6,096 bases of DNA from Thermococci archaeon. Its GTDB lineage: Archaea; Methanobacteriota_B; Thermococci; Thermococcales; Thermococcaceae. The stretch covers positions 1-6,096 of the forward strand of contig QMUB01000087.1 of NCBI GenBank assembly GCA_003663695.1, written 5' to 3'. The translations under genes were made by a program, and so were the position numbers. Positions 1 to 5,522 of the stretch are shown piece by piece. The notes under the pieces are model-generated. The model searched no databases. It was not told the origin of the DNA and saw only the letters and a list, made by a program, of their open reading frames with translations. The stretch's first letter is position 1. Each line of letters opens with the position of its first letter.

Positions 1-709
1 AGTTTTTAATACCCTGATAACCCGATAGGATTATACCATCCACCATCTCCCCAATCTGAGGTAAGAATGGTCTTAAATCATCTTTCGTCTCTATTCTAAG
101 CTCATCCAAACGGGAAGAAACTATAAAGCGCCCCGAGTGGGGAACCTCCACAACTTCGTCACCAAGCCTGAATTTGGTGCCCTTCCTAAACTCAAAAATT
201 CTGTTGACTTTTACCGGATCTCTTTCCTTATATGCCCTTCTAATCCCTTCGAGCTTCAGCATCTCCTCTTTAACTGAGGGGTAGTATAGGTTCTCTTTAT
301 CAACGAACATCTCTGCCTGCCTCTTACCCAAAAGGGGAGAATAGGCAATGACCCTCTTAAAATCCAAATTCGCGAGGAGGTTCGCTATTATGCCAACCTG
401 ACCTCCAATCCTCTCCACATCATACTTAAAATGGGAATCGAACCATTTGTTGAGTTTCTGGTTAAACATGGGGACTGCATTTGGCTTTCCCGTTCTTAAT
501 GCATGAATTAGGCGAGCGGCAAAATCAAGGGGTTCATCTATCTGTCTGGGATATTCATCAAGCTTCTTTAGGATATTTCCCGCCCCAAATGTATCGACGA
601 GCTTCTGGATATTTTTCTCATTGAGATACACTATTGCATCGACATTAACATTGTATGCCAAGTAAATGCTCATGTTGCTGAATTCCCTTACGAACTCCCG
701 CCATTCCAT
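1..709 (-). CDS. pfkC: ADP-dependent 6-phosphofructokinase, N-terminal half (partial)
   Basis: Cytoplasmic glycolytic kinase that phosphorylates fructose 6-phosphate with ADP, giving fructose 1,6-bisphosphate and AMP, in the modified Embden-Meyerhof pathway of Thermococcales. I translated the strand base by base: 236 codons are open from the ATG at 709-707 to the window edge, about half of the usual 450-460 residues. The sequence closely matches archaeal ADP-PFK as I know it: AYNVNVDAI at residues 18-26, an EYPRQIDEPLDF block at 52-63, ERIGGQVGIIAN at 99-110, VPHSGRFIVSSR at 189-200 and ILSGYQG at 227-233. The close relative ADP-glucokinase has a different N-terminal half (no IDEPLDF or HSGRFIVSS), so PFK is preferred. 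The catalytic GxGD loop lies in the missing C-terminal half. The start is chosen because GGTGAT precedes it by five bases. A TATA box and an operator-like palindrome lie directly upstream. Gene order: downstream of the broken nitroreductase on the same strand, but with its own promoter. Confidence 0.95.
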   Translation of the reverse strand, partial: MEWREFVREFSNMSIYLAYNVNVDAIVYLNEKNIQKLVDTFGAGNILKKLDEYPRQIDEPLDFAARLIHALRTGKPNAVPMFNQKLNKWFDSHFKYDVERIGGQVGIIANLLANLDFKRVIAYSPLLGKRQAEMFVDKENLYYPSVKEEMLKLEGIRRAYKERDPVKVNRIFEFRKGTKFRLGDEVVEVPHSGRFIVSSRLDELRIETKDDLRPFLPQIGEMVDGIILSGYQGIKN

Positions 710-712
710 GTA

Positions 713-729
713 TATCACCCTAAGTGAAT
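713..729 (-). promoter_or_regulatory. Candidate glycolytic operator (TGM-like palindrome) at pfkC
   Basis: Read on the plus strand: TATCAC, five bases (CCTAA), then GTGAAT followed by A. The known Thermococcales glycolytic motif, bound by the TrmB-like regulator TrmBL1/Tgr, is TATCAC-N5-GTGATA. One half is perfect and the other has one inserted base (GTGAATA for GTGATA). It sits just after the expected transcription start and overlaps the ribosome binding site, which is the downstream position described for glycolytic genes that the regulator represses when sugar is absent. Sequence match and position are seen; binding is inferred. Confidence 0.6.
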
Positions 730-753
730 ACTAAGCTTCCTACTGCATATCAC

Positions 754-761
754 TTTAAAAA
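754..761 (-). promoter_or_regulatory. TATA box of pfkC
   Basis: The minus strand reads TTTTTAAA, centred about 48 bases before the pfkC ATG. Counting about 25 bases on puts the transcription start near 730-733, giving a leader of roughly 20 bases that carries the GGTGAT ribosome binding site. A lone GTGATA half-site (748-753) follows the TATA box directly and could be an extra contact for the glycolytic regulator. Confidence 0.5.
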
Positions 762-915
762 CCTATCCCTTAAAATGGATGCTGTCAGGATTGAAGGGAT
801 AGTTCCATGGGTGCTAACTAGGCGCTTCCACAAACCAAACCTTTCTTTGCTCTTTTTTCAAGCTCTGATATGCGCTCCCTATTTAACGACGAGACAGGAT
901 GGGTTTAAAAGGCAT

Positions 916-1524
916 CTACACAAACGTCACAACTTCTTCAAAGTCTTTCCTTCTCTTTCTGGGCTTCTCCTCTCTTAGGGGATAGCCGGCTGTGATCAGT
1001 CAGACGAGGTACCATTCTTCTCCCAGACCTGCCACGCTTCTAATCTCCTCTTCTATCCCCTCAAAATTTGTCACTCCCATATAGCACGTCCCTAATCAAA
1101 GCTCAACGGCTTTGAGCATCAAATTCTGGATGGCCATTGCAGCACTTTCGACACTCCAAACAAACTCCAAGAGATCGAATTTTTCTCCTTTTAGGAATCT
1201 AACATTTTTGTTCATAAAGACACCGATGTATAACGGCGCTCTATACATTTTCTCCTCGTATATGCGCTTCTTCAGTTTCTCGATTTTCTCCTCACTCAGT
1301 CCAAAATTCTGATAGTATTCAATCATGCCCTTAGCTATGAGCTCGTAGACCTTCTTCTTCGCTTCACTGCTCTTGAATATCACGAAGAGCCAGTTTTCTA
1401 AACCGCTGGCAGTTGGGGCTCTTATAGCAGCCTCTATCAACTCCTTAATCTTCTCCTCTTCAACCTCCCTCTCTTGGTAATATCTCACGGACGTTCGCGT
1501 GAAGATGGCATCCCCGAGTTCCAT
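916..1524 (-). pseudogene. Nitroreductase-family flavoprotein with two in-frame TGA codons
   Basis: FMN-dependent oxidoreductase of the nitroreductase superfamily (NAD(P)H-dependent reduction; substrate unknown). The start is ATG 1524-1522 (MELGDAIFTRTSVRYY), preceded by GTGAT at 1533-1529. The FMN-binding N-terminal motif is RTSVRYY (residues 10-16) and the second is RAPTASGLENWLFVIF (35-50). Codon 143 is TGA (1098-1096), where the family has the second G of the LGLGTC motif region. The frame then reads on without gaps: LGTCYMGVTNFEGIEEE, then a second TGA at codon 175 (1002-1000), then LITAGYP and a natural TAG at 918-916. Read through, it gives 202 codons, the usual family size. Each TGA is one G-to-T change from GGA (Gly). 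The product as encoded would be 142 residues without the C-terminal third that completes the dimer and flavin site, so it is probably inactive. The longer reading from 1683 is rejected because it runs through the promoter region. Alternatives are sequence error or TGA recoding, the latter unlikely because TGA ends the S-layer gene here. Confidence 0.8.
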
Positions 1525-1559
1525 ATGCATCACGATTAAATCTCGCCTCTTCCCTTGAT

Positions 1560-1567
1560 TAATATTT
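1560..1567 (-). promoter_or_regulatory. TATA box of the nitroreductase gene
   Basis: The minus strand reads AAATATTA, about 37 bases before the ATG at 1524. This predicts a start near 1536-1540 and a short leader containing the GTGAT ribosome binding site. It lies back to back with the promoter of the racemase-superfamily gene. Confidence 0.45.
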
Positions 1568-1571
1568 CTGA

Positions 1572-1591
1572 AACCAAAGGTTGTCCATGGA
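1572..1591. promoter_or_regulatory. Inverted repeats between two divergent TATA boxes
   Basis: AACC-AAA-GGTT at 1572-1582 is a perfect 4-base inverted repeat around three bases, and TCCATGGA at 1584-1591 is an 8-base palindrome. AAACC recurs at 1591-1595. All of it lies in the short gap between the divergent TATA boxes (1560-1567 and 1596-1603), where a regulator could act on both genes. The repeats are short and could occur by chance. Confidence 0.25.
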
Positions 1592-1595
1592 AACC

Positions 1596-1603
1596 TTATT
1601 ATA
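1596..1603 (+). promoter_or_regulatory. TATA box of the maleate isomerase-like gene
   Basis: TTATTATA preceded by GGAAACC, a plausible BRE. A start about 25 bases on falls near 1623-1627. This supports ATG 1634 as the translation start and argues against the in-frame ATG at 1610, which would lie upstream of the transcript. Confidence 0.5.
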
Positions 1604-1633
1604 CCCCCAATGCGAAGGGATGTTGGTGGGAAA

Positions 1634-2347
1634 ATGTACGGATGGAGAGGTAGAATTGGGCTTATTGTTCCATCATCAAACACGACAATGGAGATGGAGC
1701 TTCACGAGGCTCTGCCCGAAGGAGTTTCTCTGCACACCGCAAGGATGCCCCTCAAGGGGGTTACGGAGGAAGAGCTCTTAAAGATGAGTGCACTGGCTGT
1801 AGAGAGCGCGAAACTCCTGAAGGATGCTGATGTAGACCTCATACTTTATGGGTGCACGAGCGGCTCTTTCATAGGTGGGGAAAACTTTGAGAATGAACTT
1901 GAGGAAAAGATTGAGGATGAAGTCAAGATTCCGGTAGTAAGCACAAGCAGTGCAATTTTGGCAGCTTTAAATGCCTTGGAGGCACAGCAAATCCTCGTTT
2001 TGACCCCCTACACGGAAGAAATAAACAAGAGAGAACGGGAATTTCTGGAGGCAAATGAGTTTGAAGTCCTCGACATAAGGGGGATGGGTATTGTGGAAAA
2101 CACAAAAATAGGGAGACTTGAACCATATGAAGCCTACAGACTGGCAAAGGCAATGTTCACGGAGGAGGCGGATGCCCTCTTCATAAGCTGCACAAATTTC
2201 AGGACGTTTGAGATAATTGAAGCCCTTGAGGACGATTTAGGGGTTCCTGTGGTAACCAGCAACCAGGCATCCCTATGGTATGCCCTCAGGGAGCTCGAAA
2301 TTAATGAGAGCATACTTGGACTTGGAACGCTCCTTAGGGAGTACTAG
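1634..2347 (+). CDS. Asp/Glu racemase-superfamily protein, maleate isomerase / arylmalonate decarboxylase type
   Basis: Cytoplasmic enzyme of 237 residues, close to the 240-250 usual for this family. The N-terminal block GRIGLIVPSSNTTMEMEL (residues 6-23) matches the PSSNTTME signature of maleate cis-trans isomerases, with the substrate-binding Asn at 16. Two cysteines sit in the two expected loops: Cys74 in LYGCTSGSFIGG and Cys186 in FISCTNFRTF. Maleate isomerases and aspartate racemases use such a pair as acid/base or nucleophile, whereas arylmalonate decarboxylase keeps only the second, so an isomerase or racemase is favoured. The substrate cannot be read from the sequence. ATG 1634 is chosen over ATG 1610 because the protein then begins at the conserved strand, GGTGGG lies just upstream at 1625-1630, and the TATA box predicts a transcript starting near 1625. 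It is divergent from the broken nitroreductase and 136 bases before the aminotransferase, with weak T-runs after the stop. Confidence 0.85.
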   Translation: MYGWRGRIGLIVPSSNTTMEMELHEALPEGVSLHTARMPLKGVTEEELLKMSALAVESAKLLKDADVDLILYGCTSGSFIGGENFENELEEKIEDEVKIPVVSTSSAILAALNALEAQQILVLTPYTEEINKREREFLEANEFEVLDIRGMGIVENTKIGRLEPYEAYRLAKAMFTEEADALFISCTNFRTFEIIEALEDDLGVPVVTSNQASLWYALRELEINESILGLGTLLREY

Positions 2348-2483
2348 TTTGTACTTTATCCACATTTTTCTTAAATATCTTGATGCGTATTCTTAAATTT
2401 TCTGCATGAATGGATGCAAAATAAGTAAAAGAGAACCAAAAGGGCTATTAATTTCAAATGCGTATAGCATAACGGTGAAAAAT
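2348..2483 (+). promoter_or_regulatory. Intergenic region with possible promoter of the aminotransferase
   Basis: A T-run at 2364-2369 could end the upstream transcript. AT-rich TATA-like stretches occur at 2371-2379 (TTAAATATC), 2391-2400 and 2445-2452 (TATTAATT). None stands out, so the transcription start is uncertain and read-through from the upstream gene is possible. The GGTGA at 2474-2478 is the clear ribosome binding site for a start at GTG 2484. Confidence 0.35.
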
Positions 2484-3815
2484 GTGAAAAAAGAGGAAGT
2501 TGTTAAACGCTATTCACGGGTTTTTCCCAAGGCAGCCCGCGTCAGTTATGCTCCCATAGTGGGTGTTAAAGCAAAAAATGCCAAAGTATGGGATGTGGAG
2601 GGAAGAGAATACATCGATTTTCTGGCTGATGCAGCGGTTCAAAATGTGGGCCACAACAATGAGAGGGTCGTTAATGCCATTCTAGATCAGACAAAGAATT
2701 TGATTCATTTCACATTTATTTATGGTTTCCCGGTTGAGCCGCTCCTCCTTGCGGAGAAGCTCAGAGAGATTTCTCCTATTGAAAATGCCAAGATCGATCT
2801 GGGTTTAAGCGGAAGCGATGCGAATGACGGTGCCATAAAATTCGCTCGAGCTTATACAAAGAGGAGAACGATCCTGAGCTATCTGAAGAGCTATTATGGA
2901 GCAACCTATGGTGCCATGAGTGTTACTGGGCTTGACTTTGAAGTTCGTTCCATAGTAGGGGAGCTGAGCGATATCCATTACATACCTTACCCCGACTGTT
3001 ACCGCTGTCCCTTTGGAAAGGAGCCTAAAAACTGCCACTTTGAATGTATAGACTTCCTGAAAGCCAAGTTTGAGGGGGAGGTTTATGCCGATGGTGTCGC
3101 CGCCCTATTTGCGGAGCCAATACAGGGAGATGCAGGTATGGTGGTGCCACCCGAGGATTATTTCAAAAGGTTGAAACGTATTTTGGATGAGCATGGAATT
3201 CTGCTGGTCGTCGATGAAGTTCAGAGCGGGCTGGGGAGAACAGGTAAATGGTTCGCGATAGAACACTTTGACGTTGTTCCGGACATAATAACCCTTGCAA
3301 AGCCCTTGGGGGGAGGACTCCCCATAAGTGCCATAATTGGACGGGATGAAATAATGGACTCTCTGCCGACAATAGGGCACACATTTACATTGAGCGGAAA
3401 TCCTGTAGCCAGCAGGGCTGCTCTTGCTGTTATAGAGGAAATCGAGGAAAAAGAACTTTTAAAGAGGGCAGAAAAGCTCGGAAACTACACCTTAAAGCGC
3501 CTGAATGATATGAAGGAGGAGTATGAGCTTATAGGGGACGTCCGCGGCATCGGTCTGATGATAGGGGTTGACCTCGTGAAGAACAGAGAGAACAAGGATA
3601 GGGCATTTGAAGAAGCTAAAAAAGTTGTCTGGAGGGCGTATGAGCTCGGATTAATACTGGCGTTCCTTCATGGAAATGTTTTGAGGATAGAACCGCCCCT
3701 GACGATTGAAGATGATGTCCTAGAAGATGGTCTGAACAGGCTTGAAAATGCAATAAAGGATGTACAGGAGGGAAAAGTTGGGGACGAAGCGCTGAAACAT
3801 GTTCAGGGCTGGTAG
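2484..3815 (+). CDS. Class III PLP aminotransferase, probable ornithine/omega-amino acid aminotransferase
   Basis: Cytoplasmic fold-type I PLP enzyme of 443 residues, the normal length for the family. Numbered from the GTG start: the cofactor phosphate loop GLSGSDAND at 107-115, the class III signature [13 protein letters not shown] at 242-254 with Asp244 for the PLP ring nitrogen, the Schiff-base lysine Lys273 in [11 protein letters not shown], and the TLSGNP loop near 302-307. A four-cysteine segment CYRCPFG...C...C spans 172-188. Thermococcales members of this family include ornithine omega-aminotransferase, needed for proline synthesis, and broad amino acid racemases. The intact transaminase motifs fit the former, but sequence alone does not fix the substrate. 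GTG 2484 is preferred because GGTGA precedes it by five bases and the protein then starts as [11 protein letters not shown], as I recall for relatives. An in-frame ATG at 2406 would add 26 residues unlike the family and has no ribosome binding site. A joint role with the upstream racemase-like gene is only inferred. Confidence 0.88.
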   Translation: MKKEEVVKRYSRVFPKAARVSYAPIVGVKAKNAKVWDVEGREYIDFLADAAVQNVGHNNERVVNAILDQTKNLIHFTFIYGFPVEPLLLAEKLREISPIENAKIDLGLSGSDANDGAIKFARAYTKRRTILSYLKSYYGATYGAMSVTGLDFEVRSIVGELSDIHYIPYPDCYRCPFGKEPKNCHFECIDFLKAKFEGEVYADGVAALFAEPIQGDAGMVVPPEDYFKRLKRILDEHGILLVVDEVQSGLGRTGKWFAIEHFDVVPDIITLAKPLGGGLPISAIIGRDEIMDSLPTIGHTFTLSGNPVASRAALAVIEEIEEKELLKRAEKLGNYTLKRLNDMKEEYELIGDVRGIGLMIGVDLVKNRENKDRAFEEAKKVVWRAYELGLILAFLHGNVLRIEPPLTIEDDVLEDGLNRLENAIKDVQEGKVGDEALKHVQGW

Positions 3816-3846
3816 TTTTTCTATTTTCCTTTTCTACATATTTTCT
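3816..3846 (+). terminator. T-rich terminator after the aminotransferase gene
   Basis: Starts directly after the stop codon with TTTTT (3816-3820), then TTTT, CCTTTT and another TTTT-containing stretch. Runs of T without a hairpin are the usual intrinsic termination signal in Thermococcales. It separates the aminotransferase from the following S-layer-like gene. Confidence 0.6.
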
Positions 3847-3849
3847 ACG

Positions 3850-3897
3850 TATAAAAGCAAACTATAAAAGTCTGACAGTCATATAACTACTTGGTGA
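3850..3897 (+). promoter_or_regulatory. Promoter with tandem TATA boxes and strong ribosome binding site, S-layer-like gene
   Basis: Two copies of TATAAAAG lie 13 bases apart, at 3850-3857 and 3863-3870. The second is preceded by GCAAAC, a fair BRE, and predicts a start near 3890. The ribosome binding site GGTGA at 3893-3897 is seven bases before the ATG at 3905. If the second TATA box is used the leader is short; the first would add about 13 bases. A near-consensus promoter suits an abundant envelope protein. Confidence 0.65.
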
Positions 3898-3904
3898 AAA
3901 GCGC

Positions 3905-5374
3905 ATGAGAGGAAGAAAACTTTTAGCCTTATTAGCGGTGATATTTGTGTTTTTTTCATACATCGGGGCAGCAGGTGCCTATAACTTTGCCATCAATTCG
4001 AGGAACAGTGTCATAGTGCTTCCAACAACAAAGATTGTGAACGGCACCCCCCTTCACATCGGAGAGGATGCCATAAGCGGCTCAAGACTGGGAGCTTTTT
4101 TGGTACTTAAAGGAATCAGAACTTCGTATTACACGGATAAGGTCAAGGTGCCCGTGGAATATCACAGCGTTTTGATAGAGGATAATGATCAGTATTACAA
4201 GCTAAACAAGATTGATATGCCCGATTTGAGCCTTAACGTGAGTGATTCCCCAACTGGAAAAGCGGTGGTAGTTGCGGTTAATTTCTCAAAGATATCGTAT
4301 AATTCAACATCAAAGAAAGCTCATTTCGAGGACAGAAGCATCGAGATAATTTTTAATGAAAATACGACTCCTCTGGAGCTTGGAGGGAAAAACACCATCA
4401 CAGTCGCCACGCAGGTTAATGGAAAGGATGTTATGTACATATACAACTTCGAGGAAAAGGACGATACAGCTGGATTTGGTGCCACGATAAGCATCAATGG
4501 ATGGAGCATTACGTTCCAGGACATAGATGTAAATCAGGAAACGACATTTACGCAAATTCAGGAGCCGGATGGAAACTTCTTCAAAAAGATACTCGAGAAG
4601 GGCAAATACTACCTGTTCTATGAGGATAAGAATGGAAATCTTGATAGGGAGGAATTCGCGAGCTATCCCTCATCCAGGCTAAGTGAGCTCCAGGAGGAAG
4701 GTGCTAAAAAGATATTCCTCTTCAGCCCGACTGGCTTCTTCATAGGGATTGGAGGGATTAAACAGGTTCAGTACTCCTATGAATACTACGAAAAGCTCAA
4801 GGAGTACAGGGACGGGGACGTATATCAAGGGCAATGGGTATGGGATATAGATCCGGACAGTAACCTCTTCACAATATACCTACACATAGATCCTGAAAAT
4901 GGCTTTAACAAGGTGGAGCTGGGTGAGAATATGTGGGTGGTTCTTCCAGTGGGGAACCTAAAACTTCATCCAATATTCACAAAGGACGATAAAGGGAAGA
5001 TAACGGGAATAGAGGCATATCAATTTGTCCAGACAGAAACCGTTGAGTCCAGGGTTCAGGTTCAAACAACATCGGCGGATGTTGTGGATGATGTGCATGA
5101 TCTCATAATCACGGATGAAGAGTTAACATCTCTCCCCGACGATAAAAACGTCATAATCGTCGGTGGATGGGTGAGCAACAAGGCGTGGTCACTTCTAGAG
5201 CAGGTTTACGGAAAATCCACCATCCAGAACATAAAGGATGACATCATGAGCAAGGGCTATGTTGTTAAAATACTCAACAATCCAGAGAACTCTAACTATA
5301 AGGTAATAATTCTGGCGGGCAAGGGATACCCGGAAACGGCCCAGGCAATTGAGGAATTTATGAGCAATGCCTGA
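3905..5374 (+). CDS. Secreted S-layer-like cell surface protein
   Basis: 489-residue exported protein. Residues 1-25 form a Sec signal peptide: basic MRGRK, a hydrophobic core LLALLAVIFVFFSYIG, and an AAGA site before Tyr26. There is no lipobox, second membrane segment or C-terminal anchor. The mature part is rich in beta-type sequence. Five Asn-X-Ser/Thr sites (Asn46, 111, 126, 133, 153) cluster in the N-terminal third, suggesting N-glycosylation. The C-terminal 75 residues, from NVIIVGGWVSNKAW (415-428) to VIILAGKGYPETAQAIEEFM (467-486), resemble the C-terminal domain of Thermococcales and methanogen S-layer proteins, with the alternating VIxVGG and VIxLAG strands. DKNGNLD at 241-247 and DIDPDSN at 314-320 look like calcium-binding loops. 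It is shorter than the main Thermococcales S-layer protein (about 600 residues), so it may be a paralogue or an accessory envelope component. Start: GGTGA seven bases upstream and the signal peptide directly after. It has its own promoter and terminator. Confidence 0.75.
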   Translation: MRGRKLLALLAVIFVFFSYIGAAGAYNFAINSRNSVIVLPTTKIVNGTPLHIGEDAISGSRLGAFLVLKGIRTSYYTDKVKVPVEYHSVLIEDNDQYYKLNKIDMPDLSLNVSDSPTGKAVVVAVNFSKISYNSTSKKAHFEDRSIEIIFNENTTPLELGGKNTITVATQVNGKDVMYIYNFEEKDDTAGFGATISINGWSITFQDIDVNQETTFTQIQEPDGNFFKKILEKGKYYLFYEDKNGNLDREEFASYPSSRLSELQEEGAKKIFLFSPTGFFIGIGGIKQVQYSYEYYEKLKEYRDGDVYQGQWVWDIDPDSNLFTIYLHIDPENGFNKVELGENMWVVLPVGNLKLHPIFTKDDKGKITGIEAYQFVQTETVESRVQVQTTSADVVDDVHDLIITDEELTSLPDDKNVIIVGGWVSNKAWSLLEQVYGKSTIQNIKDDIMSKGYVVKILNNPENSNYKVIILAGKGYPETAQAIEEFMSNA

Positions 5375-5450
5375 TTTTCCTCTTCACTTATTTTAGCATT
5401 TCTTATTTGATTCAGAAGATTTATTTGGCTGATTTGAAAACAAGTAACAC

Positions 5451-5463
5451 TTTTTACTTTTCC
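5451..5463 (+). terminator. T-run terminator after the S-layer-like gene
   Basis: TTTTTACTTTTCC lies 77 bases after the stop codon, at the end of a T-rich stretch that begins directly after the stop. No hairpin was seen. It would isolate the envelope gene from the transporter gene that follows. Confidence 0.5.
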
Positions 5464-5492
5464 TAATAAATTTTGCGGTTCATTTTGATATA

Positions 5493-5500
5493 TTTATAAA
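5493..5500 (+). promoter_or_regulatory. TATA box of the transporter pseudogene
   Basis: TTTATAAA centred about 26 bases before the ATG at 5523, so transcription should start at or next to the A of the ATG. No GGTGA-type site is present upstream. Together these point to a leaderless transcript, which is common in archaea. Confidence 0.55.
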
Positions 5501-5522
5501 CGCTAAAATATTAAGTTCAACC

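Noticed and set aside
825..908. A short minus-strand frame of about 28 codons reading ELEKRAKKGLVCGSA at its end
   Set aside because: It has no start codon with a ribosome binding site and no recognisable family. It could be a gene remnant but cannot be supported.
724..978. An 84-codon plus-strand reading frame starting with GTG
   Set aside because: It overlaps the end of the nitroreductase on the other strand and the pfkC promoter region. It has no recognisable domain and no ribosome binding site, and its composition looks like noise.
1000..1098. TGA codons as selenocysteine or a reassigned sense codon
   Set aside because: Thermococcales are not known to make selenoproteins, the positions look like glycine rather than cysteine, and TGA is used as a normal stop for the S-layer-like gene.
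1525..1683. A 53-residue N-terminal extension of the nitroreductase up to 1683
   Set aside because: It overlaps the divergent isomerase-like gene and both promoters, and it has no family resemblance. ATG 1524 has a ribosome binding site and starts at the conserved region.
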